64,000 bases of DNA from Tethya wilhelma (lineage: Eukaryota > Porifera > Demospongiae > Tethyida > Tethyidae). Shown piece by piece: positions 1-11,481 of this stretch; the first letter of the stretch is position 1; each line of letters starts with the position of its first letter. The stretch lies in contig CAXIPT010000002.1 of NCBI GenBank assembly GCA_964030475.1, forward strand, positions 792,903 through 856,902. Reading direction: 5' to 3'. Made by a program: the position numbers and the translations under genes. Below the pieces are notes generated by a model. It saw nothing but the letters and a program-made list of their open reading frames with translations, was not told the origin of the DNA and searched no databases.

Positions 1-401
1 CCTTTTTGGTTCTTCGATCGTTCTAGTTTGTGTTGAAATAGATGCGATAGGCAGAAAACTGGAAGTCGGTGAAAAAGCTGCTATTCAGAAAAAAATTTTT
101 CTAGCGTGCTCAGTATAGCTAGATATCCATTAGCGCTACCTGTTTGTGTAAAAATCTGGACAGAAAAGTTGATATTTTGTGTCTTTTGCAAGTTGGAAAT
201 TTCCCTAGCAACGCGGTGCGTGGGCATGACCGACCACCCTTAAACATTACGCGGGACACCCCAAAAAGGTGTTAACTTACACCTTATTTCTAACAGTGAA
301 CACACGAGGTACAAGCGAGGTAGCCATCTTGGTGATCTTGCAGTAACTGCACACAGTGTGGATAAGACCTTGCCAGTGTAGAGAAATGCACCTGTAAACT
401 C
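1..401. other. Flank of retrotransposon, no gene seen
   Basis: No coding segment is supported here. The sequence lies beyond the 3' end of the minus-strand retrotransposon that starts its decayed C-terminal coding part at 743 and runs leftward, so part of it may be that element's 3' UTR. No poly-A or microsatellite tail was recognised that would fix the boundary. Confidence 0.4.
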
Positions 402-1731
402 TTAGAAATATACTACGAGTACCAGCTGTGACGTCATATGTGGGCATAGCCATCCCATCACCATAGCATAGCGATGTTGTCTCTTTTGGGCAATCATATC
501 GGCTAGACGCTTGTAAAAGGTGGTTGCCTCTTTTCCCATCCCCCCATGAGTTGACAGGACTAGAGGGGTGAAAACTCCACGTTCTATTTCATGTACCCTG
601 TGGCCGTATTCTCTTTTCTTAGCTTGCTCATGTCTCCTGTAGGCATCTGTTGAACGATTACTGGCTGCGTTGGGGTAAAAGACCCGTACATCAAAAAATG
701 CATCCTGTGAGTTGTTCCAGAAGCCTCTGGCACGAATGTCCAAGCGGGCATTGTCTTCAGTGTTGGCTGAGCGAGCGGTGAAGGTCCGACTCTCCTGTTA
801 GTGGTTGTAGTGTCAGTTCTGTCGCAACATTGTGGCATACTTCTGTGAGGAGAGAGGCAGTGATGTCACGAATTTCATTGTGTCGAATTGTAGGAAACCC
901 CCCCATGTGACATGTCATGGCATGATCTACAGTGAACAGGGCACCACAGTTGCATGTACGGGGGATGTTGTTCAACTGCCAGCCATATCTCAGACATAGG
1001 GCATCTCTGAATACTCCTTTGTGGAGATGGAAGCCATGTTCTTCAAGAGGCAAGACTGATAACCAAGATGAAGATCCTTTCTCTTTGGCTAATTCAACGC
1101 ATCGCTTTTGGTCGGTAGTCAGGTGGTCATGGAGATCGTTTGCTTTTTGAGTTTGTCTCAAACGGTTTAATCTCCTAATTCTTTTCTTGCTGCTTGATGC
1201 AGATTCAGGATCGGCAGTATGGCTTGTTTCTTGGGTCATAATTAGTGTCACCAGGGGTTCTGTCATGAGCTCTGAAGCTTGGAAGGAAGGTGCTGACAAT
1301 GTGGTAGGATCAATGATGCCTAGACCACCTAGCCGGCGAACTGGGAGTGTAAACAAATCTCTCTCAATTTTAGAACATGAGCTGCGACCTGTTAGAGCTG
1401 GAATAAGATGTTGGCAGATGGCTTCCTCAAGGGGCAGTAAAAGGTCTTGTATACTTGGGATTGTTCTCATCAGGTAGTTCCACTTACTTGACAACCCATG
1501 TGTGAATGCTGCATAGGCTGCATGAGGTTGTGATACTGCAACTTTGGCAAGACGTTTGATATCCTCAGTCCACCCCTTCATTTTGTTGCCGACATACTCT
1601 TCTGCAAATGTTCTGGAGCCAAGAGCTGCTCCAAGATGACGTTTACCTTTGGTGGTAATGTGGACGCCAGTACCTTCGAACGCCTCAATTGCCTTGGCTT
1701 CACACTCTTCCAGAGGAGCTGGTGGGACCAA
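402..1731 (-). pseudogene. RT thumb and restriction-like endonuclease end of the LINE
   Basis: The frame 1731-757 runs from a LGAALGSRTFAEEYV block through a long helical thumb region to a knuckle with CNCGALFTVDHAMTCH and then RHNEIRD, the hallmark pair preceding the PD-(D/E)XK-like nuclease. After a frame break the end 743-402 gives LDIRARGFW, AFFDVRVFYPNA, KKREYGHRV and FTPLVLSTHGGMGKEAT. The D, D and K/Y positions of the nuclease are still visible. Loss of continuity between the two frames makes this a pseudogene. Confidence 0.7.
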
Positions 1732-2811
1732 CTATCCACTCTTGGTCCCCTATTTGGCTACCACCCAAATCCACCAAAAACATATCTTGTGGCTCAGATT
1801 GGAGCAAGTAGAGGCACCTGTTGCATCGTCGGCATACCAGGTTTGCTTCACATCTGGACAGGTTTCTCTTAACTTGTTGATTATATAGGGGAGAAATGGC
1901 AAGAGCGTACATGGCCATTGCCAGAGGATCACCTTGGGTGGTGCTTTCTGTTGACAAAATTTCTCCCCCTAGCTCCTGTTACAAACAGTCTGCTTGGAGA
2001 TCTGTAAGTGTTGATGAGAGTTTGAGCGATCGGTGGACAGGTGACACTAATATTGTGTAATGCTGCTTGGCAATTAACAGTGTTGAAGGCATTGGTGGCG
2101 CGCATCAACAAGAATGGCAGCTTCAATTTCTGGGTTTTGAAAGATTTTACGCATGGCATGGACTGTAGCTTCACATCCCCCATCCTGACCAGCACAGAGT
2201 TGCAGAGGACCAGCTGCTTCTTCCACATCTTTGCTCACAATTTTCAGAATAGCTTTGGCGATTATGCGTCTCGAAACTTCACTGACACCAATGGGTCTCA
2301 CTCCAGGACACTTGTTAAGAGGGATGAGACGGCAAGCAACCATAGCACTCAGGCTGTCTGGATGGATCATGGTGGTTGCTATGCGCTTAGCTACACCAGC
2401 AAGAGCAGTACACAGACTGGTTGAGCCAGATTTGAAAGATGAGCACATTCGACGCCAAGCTTGGGCATCCAAGCCAGAGGGGCCAGCTGCTCCTTGAGTG
2501 TTCATAATGGCTTGAAGGATGGCATCAGCATTTATCTCATCAAATAATATTGGATCGATTTGTTCTACATCCCCTTCCATCAGTATGGATGGAGCGGGAG
2601 CTTTCCCTTGTGGGTGTTTATCAATGAGGATGTCTCTGGTTGAGCGCATCGTTGTTTCACCATTGGAGTCGGTTTCAGGAATGAGGTCATTTAATTGGAG
2701 TACACCACCACTTGTGTTTCTTGATAGGTAGTTCAATGCACTGGTGACTTTACCTTTCAACATGAGATCTCTAAAGGTCCTAGCAATTGCACTGTCGTCT
2801 GCTGGTGCCAT
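1700..2811 (-). pseudogene. Reverse transcriptase core of the RLE-type LINE, frameshifted
   Basis: The piece 2811-2074 shows the RT palm start: AAGPSGLDAQAWRRM, then CRLIPLNKCPGVRPIGVSEV, and LVDAR followed by a frame change. The next frame (2228-1929) continues with [15 protein letters not shown], completing motif A (DARNAFNTVNR-like). A third frame (1957-1700) holds [18 protein letters not shown] (motif B), and WYADDATGAS, the catalytic YADD box, lies in a further frame near 1840. At least two indels therefore destroy the polymerase. Residues still readable are typical for animal LINE RTs. Confidence 0.75.
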
Positions 2812-2892
2812 GTTTCGGTGCAGGTGGTTCTGTATGCATTTACTCTCGCTTAGGAGTGCCTGAATTTCCCCTTTTTGCCATAGATCCAGACG

Positions 2893-3486
2893 TCACTGCT
2901 GGTGCCTGACATGGTCTTTACTCTTGCTTGTGCGGCTTGGCTTCTGTAAAAGGAGGATTGGTGCTACTGTGCATGCTTTCATTGCTATGCTCTCGAGACT
3001 GGAGCCATCTGCATAGGCCTGATACAGGCGTGCTAATTCTGTAACAAAGGCTTTCCCAGTAGAACCTGAGGGCACTTGAAATAAGTTACGTCGCCAGTGA
3101 ACAACTTCTTTATAGGCTTGATTCAGTATGGTACAAAACTCTTCTCTTTGTAGGTTTCCCCAGATAAAGTTTGGCTCTTCCATTGTTGGCAATGGCCAGG
3201 TGACTGAATCCAATTCATCATCATTCTTGTTGATGGAAAGGTCAGAGGTCATGGAGGTGTTCAAATCTTCAGACCATGTAGATATTTCAGTTATTTCACT
3301 CTCTGGCCTTTCTATATTCTCGTTGGTAGATTGTACGTTGTTCTGAGAATGTTCTCCGTTCACAGATACGTTGATACACTTTCCGAGTCGAAGAGGTAGG
3401 CAGCCCTGACAATGGGTACCATTTTTTACACACGAGCAGTTTCTGCAACGGCCTGAGCGGTTACACCTCCAGCAGGTCATTCCCAT
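2893..3486 (-). pseudogene. N-terminal Cys-rich part of the RLE-type LINE ORF
   Basis: From the ATG at 3486 the frame begins MGM and then a cysteine cluster with spacing C-x2-C-x4-C-x2-C-x-C-x6-C-x2-C-x6-C over about 35 residues (CWRC, CRNCSC, CQGC, GKC). This is a zinc-binding-like module, reminiscent of CXC-type DNA-binding clusters, and presumably the nucleic-acid-binding head of the retroelement. It is followed by an acidic Ser/Thr-rich linker and a basic tail. The frame is open above 3486 to about 3681, but that extension overlaps the head of the neighbouring LINE and has no domain, so the start at 3486 is preferred. Function is inferred from position only. Confidence 0.5.
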
Positions 3487-3675
3487 TGTAGCCACTTGTG
3501 GTTGTCTAGGGTACAATTTCAGGTAACGTATCTTCTCCAAAAATGACCAGAATTTTCCAAAAAAGGTGCTATTGCACGGAAGTTGTACTCTAAAAATAGT
3601 AACACGTACACCTGTCTGAACGTTTGAATTTTGAGCAATATAACAGACTGTGGGTGTCCATCCTCTGGGGTGATG

Positions 3676-5119
3676 TTTCAAATCAAGAAGTCCTCTAAAA
3701 AGCGTTACAAGTATGAAGTCCGTCGGCTAAAGAGGCAAGAATCTCATATCCGTTTTGAGAGAATGGGTGAAGCTCTCTCACACTCCCGTAATCGCGACTT
3801 CTGGAAGGAAGTTCGCTCTACTTCAGACAGCTATCGCCCTGTTGCTTTAGCCCCTACTTTAAGCAAAGTATTTGAATGGAGTATCCTTCTTGTCTACCAT
3901 TCTTCTTTTGTGACGTCACCTCTTCAGTTTGGTTTTAAGAGTGGCGTGTCTGCTGACATGTGCACAGGTCTTCTCAAGTGTGTACTCTCCAGGTACTGTC
4001 ACAACCAGATGCCTGTCTTTGGATGTTTTCTTGATGCCAGCAAGGCTTTTGATCGAGTTAACCATGAGTTACTCTTTCAGAAGCTACTCTCTCGCAGTCT
4101 TCCAACTGTTGTGGTCCAACTCCTTAAATTCTGGTATACGAATCAGAAGATGTCACTGTTCATAATTTGGAACAGAGTTGACTCTAAACAGTTCTCAGTC
4201 TCTAGTGGTGTTCGTCAAGGAGGTGTTCTTTCACCAATACTGTTTACCGTCTATTTAGATGATTTGCTCCTCGAACTTGAGAAGTCAGGTGTTGGTTGTC
4301 ACTGGGATCACCACTACGTGGGTGCTGTTTGCTACGCTGATGACATGGCCCTCATAGCACCTTCTTTGTCGGCTCTCCGCTTTCTTGTAAATGTCTGTTC
4401 ATCTTTTGCTAAACAACATTCCTTGGTATTTATTGCTGAAAAGTCACAGCTTATTCGTTTTGCCGCTCCTGGTCTTCCAGCCTCATCCTCCTCCAATTTT
4501 AGTCTGTTTGGCCAATTGCTCAATTTCTCTACCAAGGTTAACCACCTTCCATGGTCATTGCCTGAGCCAAGATCTCTCTGATGATGCTGATGTCCTCTCC
4601 ATCAAGCGTGACTTTTGTAGAAAAGCTAATTCGATGCTTGCTCTCTTTTCTGGATGTGACCCTCTTACCAAGACCCGCCTACTTTCGAGCTTCTGCCTCT
4701 CTTTGTATGGTGCATCTTTGTGGTCTATAGCTTCTAGTGAGGTCCATCGGCTAGAGGTATGCTTCAACAACATGCTTCGCAAGATCTGGCACTTGCCAAG
4801 CAGATGTCATACAACCATCCTTCATCTGATAAGTGGCCTGCCAAGCATCGTTAATCTAGTTCTACGACGTTCCCGCAACATCGTTCTTTCAGCTGTTCGT
4901 CACCCCACTTCAAACCTTTTATCTGACGTATTCTCTCAGAGTCAATTTCTGGTTTATACTTCCTTTGGTGTCAATACTTTGACCGGCCATCTTTATGCAA
5001 AGTCTCATCACTCTGCTCAAGTCCTCTGTGCCAACTTCATCCGAGATGCAAGACTTAATCCGCTACAGAACATTCAGCTTGAGAAGGAGATTATCTATGT
5101 GCACTGTCTAACTCTATAA
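3676..5119 (+). pseudogene. LINE reverse transcriptase, frameshifted
   Basis: Motif A reads FLDASKAFDRVNHELLF, motif B SSGVRQGGVLSPILFTVYLDDLL and motif C CYADDMALIAPS, all in one frame up to about 4555. There the frame changes, and the thumb and C-terminal region continue in another frame from LSDDADVLSIKRDFCRKANSML to the stop at 5117-5119. Catalytic aspartates are intact, but the frameshift, the missing endonuclease and an internal deletion near 3825 make the copy inactive. It is related in kind, but not in close sequence, to the LINE with an AP endonuclease at 47.1-49.2 kb. Confidence 0.75.
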
Positions 5120-5215
5120 TTTACTTAACTCTTTACATAATATAACTATAGGCCTATATCTTTATTTCTGTGTAGCTACCTACCTTTCACATTTGCACCT
5201 ATTGTGGTGTGTATT

Positions 5216-5240
5216 CAATAATAATAATAATAATAATAAT
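5216..5240. repeat. (AAT)n tail of the LINE
   Basis: About eight AAT/ATA units follow the RT stop by roughly 100 bp. This is the 3' terminal microsatellite of the LINE and marks its right end. Confidence 0.8.
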
Positions 5241-5296
5241 ACTGAGATGCATGCCCTCTTCTCCTTGGAGTTTAAAACTCAACCTTTTCAGTTGGA

Positions 5297-5358
5297 AGTG
5301 TCGACCCTTACCAGGCTGTATATTGTATGTCAAATACTGCCTGGTAAGGGTCGACACT
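5297..5358. repeat. Perfect 20-bp hairpin upstream of AMPK beta
   Basis: Arms 5297-5316 (AGTGTCGACCCTTACCAGGC) and 5339-5358 are exact reverse complements around a 22-nt loop. The hairpin lies about 150 bp upstream of the AMPK beta start codon, between the LINE tail and the likely promoter. It may be a transposon footprint or a very short foldback element. Confidence 0.7.
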
Positions 5359-5508
5359 CTACAGTGTACTTGAGGTCAAAGGTTATGTAACAAACACGTC
5401 ACTGGAAATTTTACTATAGGTCACTTTTCCCAGCAGACTTCTACCTATAAAGTACGAGACGTGGTGCGCTGTGCGTTTTCCGAGCTATTGGTGAGCAGTG
5501 TCTGAATC

Positions 5509-8500
5509 ATGGGCCAGTACCAGACACGTACAGCAAAGTCTACAGGAGATGAGGAACAGGGGTTCACTGACCTCTCTGTGGAGGAGTCCACTGATACTCC
5601 ACCTGGTGCTCCCCCGGTGTTTGGATCACCAATAGACAGTAAGAGAACACGTCCCCACTTACGATGTTATGTTGGTGTTTGATACAGTACGTAAAACTGA
5701 TAATTATTGGGTTACTTAAGTTAGTGTGTGAAACATACTTGTATGGGGAGTGAAGTAATTTTATTAAATTTATCCACTACATGCTTGTTTAGTTATATAT
5801 GCTAAAGTGATCTGACTCTGTTGTAGAGAACTTTTTCTAGTTCTAGTGAAAATAATAAATAGCGCTTACTGATAGTGAATTTAACACTGTAGAGTAGTGC
5901 AAGTAGCATCACTTTCGTGTGGCCAAAAATTAACGAAACATTTTTTCAGCTGTCGTTAACTTGACTTTTGTTTGGCAGAAAAATTTTTTTCCCAATATCA
6001 CTTCAAAGTATTTCCATTCTGTAGTGATATCATGAATGATAGCAATATGTTTATAATAGCACTGCTCCAAGAGTCGTTGCACTAATGCTTTTTCTAGTAT
6101 TGATTACCGTAAACCGCTTAAGTTTTCGTTGTACTTAACTTTCGCGGTTTTCGCGGATCGAACGTTATCCGCGAAAATTGTTCAACGAAAAATTGTGTGC
6201 TCATATGTGTGCACACACAAATTATATCAATCCGCGAAACTTATTCAACGAAAATCTGCAATAGCACCATCCGCGAAAATTAAGTAACCTCGAAAATTAA
6301 GCGGTATATGGTATGTCAATGAGTTTTTTTTTTCAGTTTAATAGCCTCTGTCATTATTTTGCATGCAGTGGATATGGCCGTGCTGCTATACTGCTCATCA
6401 CGTTTGTTGTTTTGCTTTGAATTCACTTTTGTGGTTTTGATTTAAATGTTTGTACTGAGGTGTTTTTTTCTCATTAATCATTGACTGCATCCTTGGTTGT
6501 TCTTTGATTGCAATGTACTTTTATCTGTTGGGAAGCTAGCTATTGTGACATTGTAGAGATAGCTGATAAGTGCATACCCACTATAATTATCAGTGGTATC
6601 TACACTTTGTGCTAAAGTATGTATCTGTTGTTGCATGAAATAAAGAGAAACACCTGATCAATTTGTTGTACAAGTATGATTGTATTACCCACCATGTCTT
6701 GGACTGTGTACTTAACACACTGTCTGTACATTGTGCTGTAGATGAGACCTTCTTGGCCTCACTGGGTGATGTAAAGGCGGCAGACACCATTCTCAAGAAA
6801 ACGGACAAGTTTCAGCAGATGCTAAAACCCAAAGAAGAAGAAGAAGAAGAATTTGAAAAGAGTAAGGAGATTGGATTTCATTTCGTAAATTTATTTCCTG
6901 GGAAATTTCAAAATTGTTGGTCATGTTGTTTGATACTCAGTCTATTGTAGGTAGTGTAGGGTCTTAGAAGTGGTTGTTCAGTGTCCCCTAGTCCCTGTGA
7001 GTGATGTGTGTAAGGTCTCTTGTGAGCATGTGTTTGGTGTTGAGTGCATGCCTTGATCATGTGTGCTGGTGGAGTGACTTGTGAATTTGTTTGATAACAT
7101 GTTCCAGGCATGTGGGCTGGCTGGTATTGACAGGTTTAGCTGCATGATCTTGTGGTAGTGCAATAGAGCCTATCTGATGTTGTGTATTGTGGTCACATTC
7201 AAATTGAGACAATATTATTGTGGCCTACCTGTCTGTCTTTATGGAGCTGGTTTAAATTGGGACTTGTTATAATGTTGTTAAGCTTTGGTTAACCCTCTAA
7301 ACTTTGAATCAGTGGTTGTGGTGCACGAATGGTATACCACTAATTCTTGCAACTTGTATGCTTCACACAACCACACTTTTGTTTATATTTTTATCTGTGT
7401 GACAAATAGAGACAGATCAGGTGATGAATATGTTGTTGTTTGCTAGTATTAAGCTTCACTGGATCTTGGTGTTGTTATAATACTAATGTACATATATTGA
7501 TTGGTATGAGCCATGGTTATCAGCGGTGCATTCTAGTGATGTTTTTTTCCATCTAGGTCTGCTGCACTACAATAGGTTAAATTCTATGGTGATTGTATAT
7601 CTAGCAGCAGTGAATACAGATTACATGTACAGTGTACTTTAGTGAAAAATTTGATACTCTAGCTTTAACAGTGTTGGTACTTGATGTTCAGTTCCTGACC
7701 ATGTAACTTCACTGTCATTGCACACATGTGGTGTCATTGTTAAGTTATTGTGAGCATTCGTGTGTTGTTCTGTGGCTGCCATGCTCTGGCCATGTGCATT
7801 AGATAGAGGGTATGGCTTTGAATATATTTATGAGCACTTAGGAATCATGTGGACATATAATGCTTTGAATGAAGAGTATTGTGTGGATGAAACAAGGCCT
7901 TCGTGACACCTGGCCTGGATTTGTTAAATGACTATTCTTCTGATCTTGTTTGCATTGTTGCAGATGACTGTAATAATTAACCCTATATTCTGCTTTAGAT
8001 TTGAACCCATTTGTAGCACTTACTAGCTAGCTATACTTTTAAAGCAACAAATGAAGCCAAGAAACTTGCAATCTAGTCAATATGACAACACTGAAGCAGT
8101 TCTTGTTTACATTATAGTAAGGCTTTCCTTCTAGTAAACTCTATGTAGACAGTATTCCTCATCTAGTGGCTTTGGTTTGAGGTGTTGGAATATTAATTAA
8201 ATCTACAAAGTCTCTACCCTGACCTTGACCTGTATGTTATGCAAGTTCAGTAAAGCAAGAGGTTGCCAATCCTATCCTGGTGGGTTTAGGATGTGCCCTG
8301 TGGTACTGTTTGTAGTGCAGATGGTTATCACTGTGTTATTGTTCTCCAGAGCATAGCCCATCTGGTGTTCTGATGTCTGGCCTTGTCTCCCTGTTGTATT
8401 AGAATGCCTCTCTGTTGACTTGTGGTTAAAGACTGTTTATGATTATCTTGGAGATGACAACTAGTGTTTGTTTTAGAGACAATGAGTGTGGAGGGTTGGT

Positions 8501-9956
8501 GGAGCAATAGTACTATACTGTATCAAGCTTGTTGGTTGCTGCTTTACACATTCATATAGTACATGTATTGTTGGAGGTGATTTTCTTGATTAGTGTGTAA
8601 ATTTTGTGGCATTTCCTCTTGTGATAATGACCCTATCTTGTGTTGTACTTTAGAGAAAACCATCCCCATTGTGTTTCGCTGGGAGAGTGGTGGCGGTGAG
8701 GTGTACATCTGTGGGAACTTCAACAATTGGGAGACAAAGATCCCTATGACCAACAGGTAATGCTATGGGTGTACTCTAGATGATATAGAAGAGCAGGTAT
8801 CAAGTATGGGTTTTCTCAAGTACTGTGTGAGACATTATAAGTATCTTGTCATTGTGGTAATAAGAGGAGTTAGAACTTCATATATTAAATTTTGTCGCAG
8901 CAAATAATTTTGTTTTGTTGAATGCTAGCTTCCCCCTCTCCATTTTGCTTCTGTTCGCCCACATTAAACTTTGAAGCACATCAGCTGGTAAGGTTTTCAG
9001 ACACTCCAGCCTTGCGTTACAAATTCAGCCCATAACTACATTTTTCGCTGCCAGAAGCGAACATATGGTGTTACTGAAGATGTGAATGTAGTTGTTCAGA
9101 AGTGTGATGCATTTCTGAGGTGATCTCATTGTTGTTTTATCTCCCTCTCTCTCCACCAGTCAAGGTGATTTTACTGCCATAGTGGACTTGCCGGAAGGTA
9201 GACATGAATACAAGTTCTTTGTGGATGGTCAGTGGGTCCACGATTCTAATGAGGTTAGACTATGCTACCTGTATAATTGTTATCTTACAAACATGTTTGT
9301 ACATTGGTGACACAATGGTGCATGTTAGCTGGTGATGATGCATGTCATGGTGACACTATTGCACACACACACTTATTATACAGCCATCAACAGAGAATGG
9401 ATTGGGCAGTTTTAATAATGTTCTCAACATTGACAAGAAGCACTTTGATGGCTACTATGAGACTTGGGACCTCATGTCCCCACAAACAGGTACTTAATCC
9501 CTCTTGCTTCATCACCTGTCTTCCTCATGAATACCATAACTTTATTGTATTCATAATTGTCATTATAATGACCTTGTACATTGTACATCTGTCTTTTGTC
9601 TTTTCTCATGCTGAACACATGCATGCATGTTTGACACATGCATCGATACAATATGCAGTAGTTATAGAATCTCACCCATCAGTGATGTTAAAACTTCGCA
9701 AGTGCATCAAATGATACATACCTACCGTATAGCGGTCAATGTATACACTTGTTGTGTATTGCATTGGAATTTACCACTCTATAATGTTTGCTTTTCAAAG
9801 TTGGACATATTTTGACTAGTGTACAGTAAAAAAAAACCTTTGAACATAGGGTTCATTTGTATCATGAATTCTTGATTAGAATACTCCTAGTCCAAATAAA
9901 ATAGCTTGAAAGCATTATTGAATATGACATTGTATTGGGAGAAGTGCATATGAACC

Positions 9957-10009
<53 letters not shown>

Positions 10010-10710
10010 TATTAGGTGCTATAAGTCCCACTGGTTCGTACTCCCAGCATATGCCTCCTCGGTGTGCCACCTGTGGACTCCCACCTCACCTGCCCCCTCT
10101 CCTACAACTGACAGTCCTCAACCAAGATGCACCAGATAGCGTAAGCAATCCATTGATTGTACATTTCTTTATTTGTTTTGTGGTGTATGGTTGATTGTAC
10201 GATGATTGGTTCCTTCCATCAATTTTGTAGGATGATCCAACTTTGTTAATAGAGCCAAACCATGTCATCTTAAATCACCTTTATGCTTTATCGATAAAGG
10301 TAAGTGACAAAATAGATATTGTATTGAGTTGTGAAAGTCCTGGGTTACTGCCTTGCCTCTGTGAAGCTTAAACTTCAATCCTATCACATGACCATGTTGT
10401 AGGTAGTATGCTATAGCTCCATAATGAGTTAGTGCTAGTTGCTGAGCTCATATTCTGTGTATAAAAGATTGTGTAGCAAATTTAATGGGTTCAGAGGAAA
10501 CTTGAGAGCTTTACCTTCACCGATGATGGTCTCTGACAACCCACCATATTTTTAAGTTTCTTCTAATCGTGCAAATTAAATAATTTTTATAATAATTATT
10601 ATACCATCTTTTTATTCTCCCTGCAGGACAATGTGTTAGTGCTTGCTGCTACACACAGATACAATGACAAGTACGTCACGACACTGATGTACAAGCCTGT
10701 GTCACTTTGA
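5509..10710 (+). CDS. PRKAB: AMP-activated protein kinase beta subunit (8 exons)
   Basis: Exons: 5509-5638, 6742-6861, 8654-8756, 9160-9253, 9384-9489, 10016-10140, 10231-10299, 10627-10710. All junctions are GT-AG, phases agree, and the product is 276 aa, close to mammalian beta subunits. It scaffolds the AMPK alpha and gamma subunits and binds glycogen. The N-terminus is MGQ, so Gly2 could be myristoylated as in other beta subunits. Exons 3-5 encode the CBM48 glycogen-binding module (IVFRWESGGGEVYICGNFNNW, HEYKFFVDGQW), with both conserved sugar-stacking tryptophans and the Ser in NRSQGD at the position of the mammalian beta1 Ser108 allosteric drug/metabolite site. Exons 6-8 encode the C-terminal alpha/gamma-binding domain (LPPHLPPLLQ, EPNHVILNHLYALSIK, THRYNDKYVTTLMYKP). 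An acidic E-run follows the exon 2 helix. Introns hold a MITE and an (AC)n run. Very secure. Confidence 0.96.
6105..6313. mobile_element. Short palindromic MITE in AMPK beta intron 1
   Basis: Ends TACCGTAAACCGCTTAAG and CTTAA...GCGGTATATGGTA are near-inverted repeats, and the inside is rich in paired cgaaaatt/aattttcg blocks. At about 209 bp with no coding potential it is a non-autonomous foldback element, probably with a TA target. Confidence 0.65.
9957..10007. repeat. (AC)n microsatellite beside exon 6 of AMPK beta
   Basis: About 25 uninterrupted AC units end 8 bp before the first base of exon 6 (10016) and so occupy the place of the polypyrimidine tract. Only TGTATTAG separates the run from the exon. 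Confidence 0.9.
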
Positions 10711-11351
10711 TGACAACTGTTTTTATAAGAATTGTATGTCCTACTGTACATGTATGTTGCCCATGCATACACCTATGTAAGACAGGAATTATACTGTTAG
10801 TATACTATTAAGCTAATCATGTTCAATTGTCATAATAATACTTTACTGTCATGCTATCTTAATTGATAAAAATTTGCGTTCATCCAGACTCTTGTGGTTA
10901 TTTATTTTACATTTTGCATGTGGTTAAGTCCAACATTGAGCATGATAATAATATCCTTGGTTCATGATTATAAGTTGGTTGACCTTTACCATGGCAGTTA
11001 ATGGAATGTAATTAACAGACTTGCCAGCTCAGCAAATGCGCACTCGTGTCGTACCTCCCGGCTCTGGGCAATGCATAGGGTCCCTACACAGGCTATAGCT
11101 AGTCAAAGGGAAGAGGACTATAAGTAATTGCATCCAACACATGTACAATTCACATAATAACTGCATGCGGTCATGCACACATCAATTTATACGTATAACT
11201 GTGAGGAAAATGCACATTGTTTTCACTAATAGGATTGAGTTTACTGTACAATAACCAACAGTCATTACGAATTAAAACAAAAACACACAGGTGAAAACAA
11301 ATAAAAGACACATCAATGCGTGCAAGTACAGCAGAAAGTCATTATAAAATG

Positions 11352-11367
11352 TACACACACACACAAT

Positions 11368-11427
<60 letters not shown>
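11352..11427. repeat. (CA)n microsatellite
   Basis: A CA run broken once by an AATCATAT interruption lies between the 3' ends of AMPK beta (plus) and the 7TM gene (minus). It is low complexity and not coding. Confidence 0.9.
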
Positions 11428-11430
<3 letters not shown>

Positions 11431-11481
11431 ATGTACACATACACACAAGATCAAGGGGTGAGTATCACACTCAACAATCAA

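Larger units (their letters stand above)
402..3486 (-). mobile_element. Broken non-LTR retrotransposon, restriction-like-endonuclease type
   Basis: A single retroelement can be read on the minus strand in at least four frame-broken pieces: a Cys-rich N-terminal part (about 3486 to 2893), the reverse transcriptase (2811 to about 1700), the thumb and C-terminal region (1731-757) and an endonuclease end (743-402). The C-terminal region carries a C-x-C...H...C knuckle followed by RHN, then LDIRARGFW, FFDVRV and KKREY. That order (zinc knuckle, RHN, D...D, K...Y) matches the restriction-like endonuclease of R2/NeSL/HERO-type LINEs rather than the AP-type endonuclease. There is no AP endonuclease upstream of the RT, which agrees. 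The element is dead: frames change inside RT and before the endonuclease. Clade assignment within RLE elements is not possible by eye. Confidence 0.75.
3660..5240 (+). mobile_element. 5'-truncated LINE (CR1/L2/Jockey-like) with AAT tail
   Basis: Reverse-transcriptase coding sequence runs rightwards and ends shortly before a run of AAT repeats at 5216-5240, the usual microsatellite 3' tail of CR1/L2-group LINEs. The endonuclease and ORF1 are absent, so the copy is 5' truncated. An internal deletion joins the pre-RT linker directly to the RT fingers (FWKEVRST next to SDSYRPVALAP). The left boundary abuts the opposite-strand RLE element near 3660, so two LINEs lie head to head here. Confidence 0.75.

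Noticed and set aside
9277..9714. 145-codon plus-strand frame
   Set aside because: It reads through an AMPK beta intron and exon 5 out of frame; the real exon is 9384-9489 in another frame.
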